A DNA stretch of 64,000 bases. It comes from JAGPCK01 sp041675505 (GTDB taxonomy: Bacteria > Bacteroidota > Bacteroidia > UKL13-3). Position 1 is the stretch's first letter, and every line of letters starts with the position of its first letter. The stretch is taken from the NCBI GenBank assembly GCA_041675505.1, contig JBAYTR010000005.1, forward strand, positions 1 to 64,000, read 5' to 3'. Below, in pieces: positions 44,630-51,918 of this stretch. The notes beneath the pieces were generated by a model. It worked only from the letters and a program-made list of their open reading frames with translations. It was not told the DNA's origin and did no database searches. Both the position numbers and the translations under genes were made by a program.

Positions 44630-45169
44630 ATGAAAAAGCTAGTATACTTTGTATTGGCTGCTGTACTTTTAGTTAATGCAGGCTGCGAAGATGATAACAT
44701 CTTTATGCAACTGATTGACCCTCCTGCAAAAGTATTACCCCCCGCCACACAAACAGGTGCCAATACCTTTGGTTGTAAAGTGAACGGCAGGGTATGGTTG
44801 CCCAGTGAAACGGCTTGGGTTGAATTCAGACAGGGGGCTTTAAATATTAGAGCTAAAAATAAGTGGGATAAAAACACTGCTGTAGTGCTCAACATAGGTG
44901 ATTTTACAATTTCTGGTACTGGCACCTATCAAATTAGTGGTAATACCCCATACTATTCAAGAGGATATTACAGTCGTGAAAACAAAACTGGCGGTTATGA
45001 TAGATTTCAAACAGATGACATCAACACAGGTACAATCATAATTACACGTATAGACACTAATCAATTACATTACATTGTATCCGGTGTTTTCAGTTTTAAA
45101 GCGAGAGACGAGATTACCGGAGAAATCATTGAAATATCCGAAGGTCGTTTTGATTTAAGGAAGTATTAA
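44630..45169 (+). CDS. DUF6252-like lipoprotein
   Basis: 179 aa. Lipobox VNAGC (Cys19) followed by EDDN. The mature domain starts GANTFGCKVNGRVWLPS, the pattern of the DUF6252 family of Bacteroidota lipoproteins, then beta strands (GALNIRAKN, TAVVLNIGDFTISGTGTYQI, GTIIITRID, YIVSGVFSFKA) and ends in ISEGRFDLRKY. It is probably outer-membrane anchored, function unknown. The gene lies between the two copies of the pfkA 3'-end repeat. Confidence 0.75.
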   Translation: MKKLVYFVLAAVLLVNAGCEDDNIFMQLIDPPAKVLPPATQTGANTFGCKVNGRVWLPSETAWVEFRQGALNIRAKNKWDKNTAVVLNIGDFTISGTGTYQISGNTPYYSRGYYSRENKTGGYDRFQTDDINTGTIIITRIDTNQLHYIVSGVFSFKARDEITGEIIEISEGRFDLRKY

Positions 45170-45214
45170 TTCAATTTAAATTTATTGACAATATGAGAAT
45201 CACTATTGCTGCTC

Positions 45215-45331
45215 ATGGCCTTGGTGTGGCTGGGTGAAGCCAATAATGCCAATGCTCAGTTGGATGAGTACGCGTATGAAACTGATACCGTTTTAGTTAA
45301 TTCCCTGCACCTGGCAGAAGTACTCTCTTGA
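45215..45331 (+). pseudogene. gene remnant: broken signal peptide fused to a copy of the pfkA tail
   Basis: The frame from 45215 gives MALVWLGEANNANAQ, like the end of a signal peptide, then DEYAYETDTVLVNS and LHLAEVLS with a stop, the same last residues as PfkA. An ATG at 45193 starts a frame that stops after 15 codons, so a frameshift separates the likely start from the rest. This is best read as a decayed gene joined to duplicated pfkA 3' DNA. A real 38-aa product cannot be excluded. The rest of 45170-45388 holds no other gene. Confidence 0.5.
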
Positions 45332-45332
45332 G
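45304..45332 (+). repeat. direct repeat, copy 2 of the pfkA 3' end
   Basis: Matches 44512-44540 at 28 of 29 positions, 792 bp apart. Confidence 0.85.
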
Positions 45333-45388
45333 CACATGCGGCTGTTTTTACCCCGATATTGATTTAATTTGCAGCCACTTTACCGCAC

Positions 45389-47605
45389 ATGAAAACTGTC
45401 AGGGATTATCTATTTATAAGTTCACTTATTGTACTGAGTGCATTCTTTGCCTGTACCTCAGAAGAAAAAACTGTTTCGGCTCCTTCAGCGCAGGATAGTT
45501 TGCGAGTACAGGCGTTTAACGATAGTGTAATTGCCACACGTTATGTCGACAGGGCTGTGGCATTGCAATACTGCGATAGTCTTATTAAAACTGCTGCAGA
45601 GAGCGGGATTACTTTTATGCAGATTACCGGTTACGTCAACAAAGCTTCTATCCTCAGGCAAAAAGGAGACATTGCTTTGGCCTACCGCAATTTGTATCAG
45701 GCAAAAGAACTGGCCATTCGCATACAGGATTCTTTGTCGTTAGGCAGGGTGTATGGTAATTTGGGGCACATCTATTATTCCGGACTCGACCCCTACATTG
45801 CCCGTGATTATTACCATCAGGCAATTCCCTTTTTTGCCGCGGCAGGCGACTCATCTAAGTTAGCCGTGTGTATTGAATCAGTAGGAAACACTTATATGGA
45901 TGTAGGTAATTATACTGAGGCTGTAAAATACTTTGAACAGGCCAATCAGATTCATACACGTTTGCAAGACTCTGCGGGTTTATACCGGTACCAAAGCTCT
46001 ATGGCGTTAATAGCCTATTTCAGAAAAGACATCAAGCAGATTGCATTCCACGTAACGGAAGCTACCCGTTTGGTGAATGCCGGTGTTACTCCCTCACCGG
46101 AGCAATTGGTAAGAACCAAGTTGGTTGATGCCATGCAATACGTGTACGGGAAAAAAGATCTGGAAAAAGCCGGACGTATGATTGACGAAGCTAAGAAAAT
46201 GGCCGAAGAAGATGACGTGGAGGAGATGCGGAAATTTGTATACTATCAGAAAGCAGCTTACCTGAAAGTGATGAACCGTTATGCTGAGGCAATCACCTAT
46301 CATGAGAAAGCATCTGTGCTGGATGAGAAAGATAAATCACTGAAGGCCAAAAGCCAGTTGTCAAAAATATATGCTGAGATAAGTAATTTTAACAAACAGA
46401 AAGAACTGGAGTTACTTAAGGAAAAAGATCAGTTGATGCAGAGGAACATTAATCAGCAAAGGGGATTGTTGTTTTTGTTTGCCTTGCTAATGGCTTTGCT
46501 TGTGTACATGGTGTATGCTTTTTACCGCAAGAAGGAAATTGTACAACAGAATAACCTCTTACTGCAACAACAAAAACAGGATTACAGCAGTATCTTTAAT
46601 TTGATTACTGACGGTATTGCCATATTGGATGCCAACAACCGGGTTATTGATACCAACAAAGCCTACCACGAGTTACTGCATAAAACGGGATTAACAAGTG
46701 AGCAAAATCAACTGCCGGATAAAATCAGAAAGTCACTTCCTGAGTCGAAGCAGTTGGTAACAATAGTTGCCTCAGGTGATGACGATGAGCAGGTAACCCT
46801 TAACGTGAGTACAGATGAGTTAAATTATTTTGGTAAAGAATGCCGCATGGTGCTTATTTCTGATGTGAGCAATGTGGTGAAATTAAAAGAAAATGAACTG
46901 CGGCTGGAACAAATGGAATTTGGTCGCAGAATTACGGAGTTAAAGCTGTGGGCCCTGCGTTCGCAAATTAATCCGCACTTTATTTTTAATGCACTCAACT
47001 CTATTCAGTACCTTATTTTTAATGCACAGAACGATGAGGCGATTACCTACCTCACCAAATTTTCTAAGCTGTTGCGCAACGTGCTGGAATCATCAGATGC
47101 CAAGTCCATTTCCCTGCAACAGGAAATTACACAGCTAAAATTGTACATAGAGATTGAACAGCTGCGTTTTGGTAAAGATTTTAAGTACGAGATTCAAACG
47201 CCACACTTATCGGAGGTAGAACTTAACCGCCTGCATATTCCTTCCATGATTATTCAGCCTTATGTGGAGAATTCACTTTGGCACGGACTCAACCACAAGC
47301 AAGGTAAACAGGAATTGCTTATACGTTTTGAAAAGAAGGATGGTGTGGTGTTGTGCACGGTAAAAGACAACGGTATCGGACGTGCAGCATCCATGAAGTT
47401 AAAAGAGAACAGGATTAACTACCACCAGTCGCTGGGTATGAGCAAAACTGCTGAGCGTATCAGTTTGCTCAATTCCTCAGGCGGAGAGGATTCATCCATC
47501 ACTATAGTTGATTTAGAAGAAAACGGAGAGGCCCTGGGCACTCAGGTCAATATCACAATGAAATACAAAGATGAAAACACTCAGAATACTGATAGTAGAC
47601 GATGA
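45389..47605 (+). CDS. LytS-type sensor histidine kinase with TPR sensor region and PAS domain
   Basis: 738 aa. The N-terminus is a signal sequence with lipobox-like FFAC (Cys22). Residues 40-345 are TPR repeats, probably periplasmic. A transmembrane helix (about 358-379), a PAS domain (about 398-495, SIFNLITDGIAILDANNRVI) and the His-kinase core follow, with phospho-acceptor His530 in SQINPHFIFNALNSIQ, the N-box MIIQPYVENSLWHGL and VKDNGIGRA. It is the LytS/YehU type. The signal is unknown. Its last 35 nt overlap the response regulator gene, so the two form a pair. Confidence 0.9.
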   Translation: MKTVRDYLFISSLIVLSAFFACTSEEKTVSAPSAQDSLRVQAFNDSVIATRYVDRAVALQYCDSLIKTAAESGITFMQITGYVNKASILRQKGDIALAYRNLYQAKELAIRIQDSLSLGRVYGNLGHIYYSGLDPYIARDYYHQAIPFFAAAGDSSKLAVCIESVGNTYMDVGNYTEAVKYFEQANQIHTRLQDSAGLYRYQSSMALIAYFRKDIKQIAFHVTEATRLVNAGVTPSPEQLVRTKLVDAMQYVYGKKDLEKAGRMIDEAKKMAEEDDVEEMRKFVYYQKAAYLKVMNRYAEAITYHEKASVLDEKDKSLKAKSQLSKIYAEISNFNKQKELELLKEKDQLMQRNINQQRGLLFLFALLMALLVYMVYAFYRKKEIVQQNNLLLQQQKQDYSSIFNLITDGIAILDANNRVIDTNKAYHELLHKTGLTSEQNQLPDKIRKSLPESKQLVTIVASGDDDEQVTLNVSTDELNYFGKECRMVLISDVSNVVKLKENELRLEQMEFGRRITELKLWALRSQINPHFIFNALNSIQYLIFNAQNDEAITYLTKFSKLLRNVLESSDAKSISLQQEITQLKLYIEIEQLRFGKDFKYEIQTPHLSEVELNRLHIPSMIIQPYVENSLWHGLNHKQGKQELLIRFEKKDGVVLCTVKDNGIGRAASMKLKENRINYHQSLGMSKTAERISLLNSSGGEDSSITIVDLEENGEALGTQVNITMKYKDENTQNTDSRR

Positions 47606-48323
47606 GCCTAATGGCAGAGCTTATCTTCAGCAAGTGATAGAACGTTACCTCACAGATGATGTGGTAGCGGTACACTCAGCAGGTTCTTATGAGGAAGCAG
47701 TGAGTGCTATAAAAAGTTTTTCACCGAACCTTTTGCTGCTGGACATTGAGATGCCTTTTAAATCAGGCTTTGATGTGCTGGAAACAGCCGGTAATCTGGA
47801 GGCTGAAGTTATTTTTACTACGGCTTTTCATCAGTATGCCATTAAAGCATTTAAGTACGGTGCCATTGATTACCTGCTCAAACCCATTGATGTAGAAGAG
47901 CTGAAAATCGCTATCGGAAAAGCGAAAGAAAGAATTGAACAAAAACAACCTCAGCACAATTTGCAGCAGTTGTTTATGCAGTTGCAGGAGTCGCGTCAGA
48001 AACAAATAGGTTTACCTACGCTGGCCGGTTTTTTACTGATTGATGTGGCTGAAATTATTCGTTTTGAAGCAGCCGGTAATTATGCCAACGTAATGCTGAG
48101 CAACGGTAAAAAAGAAATGATCAGCCGCACACTTAAAGAAGTGGAGGATGCCATAAAGGATAAAAATTTTATCAGGGTGCATAAATCGCACATCATCAAC
48201 ATAGCCCACATTAAGGCGTATCAGAAATCGGATGGTGGTTTTGTGTTGATGCGAGACGGGGCAGAGGTGCCGGTATCCAAGGCACACAAAGAAGAACTGC
48301 TTTCCCGTATCAACCTCATATAA
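47571..48323 (+). CDS. LytTR-family response regulator
   Basis: 250 aa. The receiver domain (1-120) has Asp10/Asp11, phospho-acceptor Asp58 in LLLLDIEMP, Thr in IFTTAFH and Lys in YLLKPID. The LytTR DNA-binding domain (about 145-250) has IIRFEAAGNYANVMLSNGKK and FIRVHKSHIINIAHI. It should be phosphorylated by the overlapping histidine kinase. The target genes are not evident. Confidence 0.93.
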   Translation: MKTLRILIVDDEPNGRAYLQQVIERYLTDDVVAVHSAGSYEEAVSAIKSFSPNLLLLDIEMPFKSGFDVLETAGNLEAEVIFTTAFHQYAIKAFKYGAIDYLLKPIDVEELKIAIGKAKERIEQKQPQHNLQQLFMQLQESRQKQIGLPTLAGFLLIDVAEIIRFEAAGNYANVMLSNGKKEMISRTLKEVEDAIKDKNFIRVHKSHIINIAHIKAYQKSDGGFVLMRDGAEVPVSKAHKEELLSRINLI

Positions 48324-48350
48324 AAAAATCAAGCCCGCAAAAGTACGGGC
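48321..48350 (-). terminator. terminator of the 48.4-51.4 kb - strand operon
   Basis: gcccg (48333-48337) pairs with cgggc (48346-48350). On the - strand the hairpin is followed by ttgattttttt. It may also stop + strand transcription from the response regulator, although there is no T-run in that direction. Confidence 0.65.
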
Positions 48351-48406
48351 CTGAAAGCGATGAGGTGCTTTGAACTCATCTGTATTAATCAATAAATAAA
48401 CACACG

Positions 48407-49219
48407 CTACACCATTATTTTTTTGCATAACCTTTTCTGTCCCACTTTCACCTGCACCACATAGATGCCTTTTGGCCATCCGTTGGTGTTAAAGGTGTGC
48501 CCGTTCTCAGTTATAAAACCTTTGCTGTAAACGGTTTTTCCGGTCATGTCCAATACTTCAATATCAGCCGGACTGTTATCTATTCCACTCAGTGTTACGT
48601 TGATGGTTTCATGGTTGGATTGTTTGATGAGCATAGCGGCTGTGAGGTACTTGTTCTCGATACCTGTGGGTGTTGAACCGTCCAGAGAAAGTTCATCCAG
48701 CAAAATTTCGCTGTTACCGCTTATACCTGATCCATGTTGCGACCTGATGTTAAACCTTACGGCTATAGAATCAGCATTGGCTACTAAAGGATTTTTTACC
48801 AGGTTTATAGTGGCCTTGGTATATTCTGTTTGCGACTGGCTAAACTCAGCTGCACCTACCGCATAAATATTGTCGCCTTTTTTAAGTTGTATCAGCACAT
48901 ACAGTCGTTCCAAGGGAGCAAAATCACCTTTGTACCAAAAGCTAAACGTACTGGATGCTACCCGTTGAGCGAGAGGAATAAACTCTTGCTCAAATGTACC
49001 GCTGGTGAGCAGGTCAACATTGTCTTGGTCAACTGTGGGTTTCAACAGAAGGGCCTGTGAGCCACCTTTGGCTGCATTGGTCAGTGTCACTTCAGGCAAG
49101 GCGGTCCAGTGGGTTAACACACCTGCATTCGATTGTTCAAAGCTTTGATTCGGAATTTGTGCAAAGGTTACCTTTGACCCGGTCAGCAGTAACGTGAGGT
49201 AAATGAAAAGTTGTTTCAT
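48407..49219 (-). CDS. secreted T9SS type A cargo, carbohydrate-binding-like
   Basis: 270 aa. Signal peptide 1-20 (ends TFAQ). The main domain (about 21-170) starts IPNQSFEQSNAGVLTHWT and has a jelly-roll strand pattern (GGSQALLLKPTV, STFSFWYKGDF, SIAVRFNI), like carbohydrate-binding modules. The C-terminus (IEVLDMTGKTVYSKGF, WPKGIYVVQVKVG, KRLCKKIMV) is a type A sorting domain. Last gene of the operon. Confidence 0.8.
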   Translation of the reverse strand: MKQLFIYLTLLLTGSKVTFAQIPNQSFEQSNAGVLTHWTALPEVTLTNAAKGGSQALLLKPTVDQDNVDLLTSGTFEQEFIPLAQRVASSTFSFWYKGDFAPLERLYVLIQLKKGDNIYAVGAAEFSQSQTEYTKATINLVKNPLVANADSIAVRFNIRSQHGSGISGNSEILLDELSLDGSTPTGIENKYLTAAMLIKQSNHETINVTLSGIDNSPADIEVLDMTGKTVYSKGFITENGHTFNTNGWPKGIYVVQVKVGQKRLCKKIMV

Positions 49220-49223
49220 ATTC

Positions 49224-49739
49224 TTATTTTAATTGTAGGGTTAAACTTGATTTTTTAATTATTCCTGTCTTTTCGTCCATAATGTCAATGTTGTTAAAGC
49301 TGATAACAACAAGGTTTCCGTGACGTTTGAAATACAGTGTGCCGCCCACTCCCAGCCAGTAATTATTGTCGCTGTCGGTAATACGTACAAAGGCATGTGT
49401 GGAACCGGGTGTAACATCATAGTTTCCGCTGATAACATATTTTTTGTTTTCAGCAGGAATCACATCTTCAGTTAAACTGATGGATGCTGTAGCTTTTGTA
49501 CCTAACGATAAAATCTGAAAGGTATTAAATCCGAAGCCGTGGTGTTTGATAGCAGCCAAGGTTTGTACCTCATGTTTTTCATTATTGAAAAACAAATTTC
49601 CTTCGCCCTGCAGGCTTGATTTTTCAAAAGGTGTATTCGCAGGAACAGGATTGCCCTCATCATTTTTGTTACAGGCAGTGAGGCTTCCGGCCACTACTGT
49701 GAGTAGCCATACCACCATGGAGATAGTGTTCTTTTTCAT
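49224..49739 (-). CDS. lipoprotein of unknown function
   Basis: 171 aa. Lipobox SLTAC (Cys23). The mature part is mainly beta strands (GEGNLFFNNEKHEVQTLAAIKH, ATASISLTEDVIPAENKKYVISGNYD), ending SLTLQLK. No catalytic motif. It sits 4 nt upstream of the T9SS cargo gene and 3 nt after the hemerythrin-like gene. Confidence 0.7.
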   Translation of the reverse strand: MKKNTISMVVWLLTVVAGSLTACNKNDEGNPVPANTPFEKSSLQGEGNLFFNNEKHEVQTLAAIKHHGFGFNTFQILSLGTKATASISLTEDVIPAENKKYVISGNYDVTPGSTHAFVRITDSDNNYWLGVGGTLYFKRHGNLVVISFNNIDIMDEKTGIIKKSSLTLQLK

Positions 49740-49742
49740 AAA

Positions 49743-50390
49743 TTATATGTGAGTTTTTAAAAATTTAAAAGTGCCGGCCGGCAATACAGACTCAGCCAGT
49801 TGTAAGGTGCGTTCAAATACAGTTCTATCAGGTAAGGATTGTAAGGCTTTCAACAGCAGAATATTTTCAGCAGGAGTTTGTGCCGGAAACATGTGCTTAT
49901 ACCACATAATCATGGTATCAGGCTGAATGCTTTTAAGAATGTTGTTTCTTATTTCCTGCAGTTCAGCATCAGTGAAGTGCTTTTGTAATTCAGATTGAAC
50001 AGTTTGTTCTTCTTCCAGTGTGTGTGCGAGATAAACAGATTGAAACTCAATGAAACTAAGGTAAAACCGGTAGAGTTGAGTAGCGGTGATGGTACTGTCT
50101 AGGTCGTAAATGTTTTGCGTAATCCGTTGTTGCAAAGTATGTATTTGCTCATGTTGCCAGCTTGCGGTATGGGTGGCACCGCTGGCTTTTTGTTCCAACT
50201 TTTCAAATATAAAAGCATCTTCTTTTTTACTGTGGTCGGTTAGCAGCAACAGCATTTCCATACCCAGTTTTTTAAGTTGTTGTACCTCTTCTTTTTTCTC
50301 GGTATTTAAACGACCCAACCGCAGGGCAAACTCGCCCATTATCTGACGTAAGGCTTTGTGGGGTGCAGTAAAAAGTTTAATGTGTTCCAT
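49743..50390 (-). CDS. hemerythrin-like helical protein
   Basis: 215 aa, cytosolic. A four-helix bundle pattern with possible di-iron ligands: PHKALR (His11), LLTDHSKKEDAFIFEKLE (HxxxE), WQHEQIHTL and YLAHTLEEEQTV. It matches the hemerythrin HHE cation-binding family, which binds O2 or NO or repairs iron centres. It lies 2 nt from the cytochrome c gene, a redox context. Confidence 0.75.
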   Translation of the reverse strand: MEHIKLFTAPHKALRQIMGEFALRLGRLNTEKKEEVQQLKKLGMEMLLLLTDHSKKEDAFIFEKLEQKASGATHTASWQHEQIHTLQQRITQNIYDLDSTITATQLYRFYLSFIEFQSVYLAHTLEEEQTVQSELQKHFTDAELQEIRNNILKSIQPDTMIMWYKHMFPAQTPAENILLLKALQSLPDRTVFERTLQLAESVLPAGTFKFLKTHI

Positions 50391-50392
50391 AC

Positions 50393-51358
50393 TTATTGAG
50401 TTACTTGAATAACAGATGGACCGGGATTATTGGCTGAAGCAGGCAGTGATTTCAGGTAGTTGTAAATGGCTGTTAAATCATTGTCCGACATATTGCGGTA
50501 AAAGTTCCAGGGCATTTCACTGTCAGGTATAAGTCTGCCGTTTCTGAAGCGTTGAATAAATTGTTCTTTGGTCCAGTGGGTAATGCGCCCGTATGTTTCA
50601 TGTGGTGTTATATTCGGACTCACACATACAACATTGTTTTTACGTACTGAATTAAATTTGTTTCCGCCTGAATAGGGTTCACCTGTGGGCTTACCTGTGG
50701 CGGGGTCAAAAGGGGTGTGACAGCCGGTGCAGTTGGCTACGTTATTGGCCAGGTAAGCTCCGTAAGTAATGCCGGTGTCGGGTGTGAGTTGTGTGGGGTT
50801 TTGTCCATCCGGACCTTTGGGTCGCAGTACAAAGGCATTGATGGTTTTCCCCAACAGGTTATATGATTTTTCAGGAACCGTATTGCTAACCGGTGGCAAG
50901 GTGCGCAAGTAGGAGATAAGTGCGGTAAGGTCCTCATCACTCATATTCTGGTAGGGCATTAAGGGCAGCAGCGTTTTTCCCTCGTGTGATATTCCGTAGC
51001 GCAAGGCACCCACCAGTTGTTCATCACTTAATGCACCAATGCCGGTAGTAACATCTGAAGTAATGTTGGCGGCATGTATGTGCCCGATGGGAAGGTCGAA
51101 TAAGAACCCGCCACTCAGGGGCAATTCACTCACGCTGTTCAGGTGTTCCATCTTGCTCATGTCTCCGTGGCAGGCACCGCAATGGGCTACATTCTCTGCC
51201 AAGTATTTCCCTCTGTTTATTACAGCTTGGGAAGTATCAGCCTTGATGGATGTGGCAGGATAGTCATAGGTTTTGAATTGCAGAGCGAAAATGGTAATAA
51301 GGAGCAGGAGCATTACAGAGAGCAGCCCCCATCCGATGTACTTAAAGGTTTTTTTCAT
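50393..51358 (-). CDS. membrane-anchored di-haem cytochrome c
   Basis: 321 aa from the ATG at 51358 (the frame opens upstream at 51502, but the signal anchor starts here). One N-terminal helix (about 8-28). Two c-type haem motifs: CGACH (about 64-68) and CTGCH (about 205-209), with distal Met candidates in LPLMPYQNMSDEDL and SEMPWNFYRNMSDNDL. Each domain ends with the typical LTALISYLRTLPP and LTAIYNYLKSLPA. It probably shuttles electrons in the periplasm. It is the first gene of the four-gene operon. Confidence 0.9.
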   Translation of the reverse strand: MKKTFKYIGWGLLSVMLLLLITIFALQFKTYDYPATSIKADTSQAVINRGKYLAENVAHCGACHGDMSKMEHLNSVSELPLSGGFLFDLPIGHIHAANITSDVTTGIGALSDEQLVGALRYGISHEGKTLLPLMPYQNMSDEDLTALISYLRTLPPVSNTVPEKSYNLLGKTINAFVLRPKGPDGQNPTQLTPDTGITYGAYLANNVANCTGCHTPFDPATGKPTGEPYSGGNKFNSVRKNNVVCVSPNITPHETYGRITHWTKEQFIQRFRNGRLIPDSEMPWNFYRNMSDNDLTAIYNYLKSLPASANNPGPSVIQVTQ

Positions 51359-51533
51359 GTGCGTTGTTGCTTTTTTGATGAAGCAAAGGTGCGTGCTCAA
51401 AGGGGACAGAATAGGAGCGGGTGTACCAACGTATACTCTTTGCGGATGAAAACCTGTTTTGGGTGAGTGTACGAATGGAGAAGTTGTCAGCTTTCGAGCC
51501 AAAGATATCCTTCAAGCCCTGAAAAGGCGCACT

Positions 51534-51634
51534 ACCCAACGCGAGGGGTGATAGCCCCTCGGTGCGGAAGACAAACCCAAACCCCTGACAGGGCTGTATG
51601 CGGAAGAACATAGCCCTGTCAGGGGTGATTGATA
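51534..51634. repeat. dispersed palindromic repeat, copy 1
   Basis: Shares tacccaacgcgag, gtgatagcccctcgg and cggaagacaaacccaaacccctgacagggctgtat with 56069-56170. The arm acccctgacagggctgtat (51581-51599) pairs with 51610-51626, two bases shorter here. A smaller hairpin, gaggggt/gcccctc, precedes it. The stretch 51359-51729 otherwise holds a promoter but no gene. Confidence 0.8.
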
Positions 51635-51680
51635 GCTCACCACTAAGTTTTAATAAAACCTTTACCCATACAAACAACTG

Positions 51681-51711
51681 TTTGATATATAGGTGCAATA
51701 AGGTAACTTTG
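51681..51711 (+). promoter_or_regulatory. promoter: TTTG (51681-51684) and TAACTTTG (51704-51711)
   Basis: Both boxes match the consensus with a 19-nt spacer. GGAGG at 51716-51720 lies 9 nt before the ATG at 51730. It would drive the orphan sorting domain and probably the giant gene after it. Confidence 0.65.
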
Positions 51712-51729
51712 ATTTGGAGGAAACTACCT

Positions 51730-51891
51730 ATGAATAAAATTAACCTGCACTCATTTGCCGAAACTGATGCGGATGGCTATGCCCAAGTGGATGTTAAAGC
51801 TGGTAGCATTTCACAAGGTACATTTACCTATACATTAGAAGTAAATGGCAAAGTAGTTGACACCAAGAAAATGATTTTGGTTAGAGACTAA
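51730..51891 (+). CDS. orphan T9SS sorting-domain fragment (53 aa)
   Basis: 53 aa from the ATG at 51730. GYAQVDVKAGSISQGTFTYTLEV followed by NGKVVDTKKMILVRD is the C-terminal third of a type A sorting domain as found on large Bacteroidota surface proteins. There is no signal peptide and no cargo part, so it is probably the 3' remnant of a deleted gene. It does have a good promoter and Shine-Dalgarno sequence. Expression as a cytosolic peptide is possible, but no function is known. Confidence 0.5.
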   Translation: MNKINLHSFAETDADGYAQVDVKAGSISQGTFTYTLEVNGKVVDTKKMILVRD

Positions 51892-51918
51892 ATTTCTATA
51901 CTCTATTTTTCAACCACA

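Noticed and set aside
45193..45237. Small peptide gene starting at 45193
   Set aside because: It stops after 15 codons and looks like the frameshifted start of the adjacent remnant.
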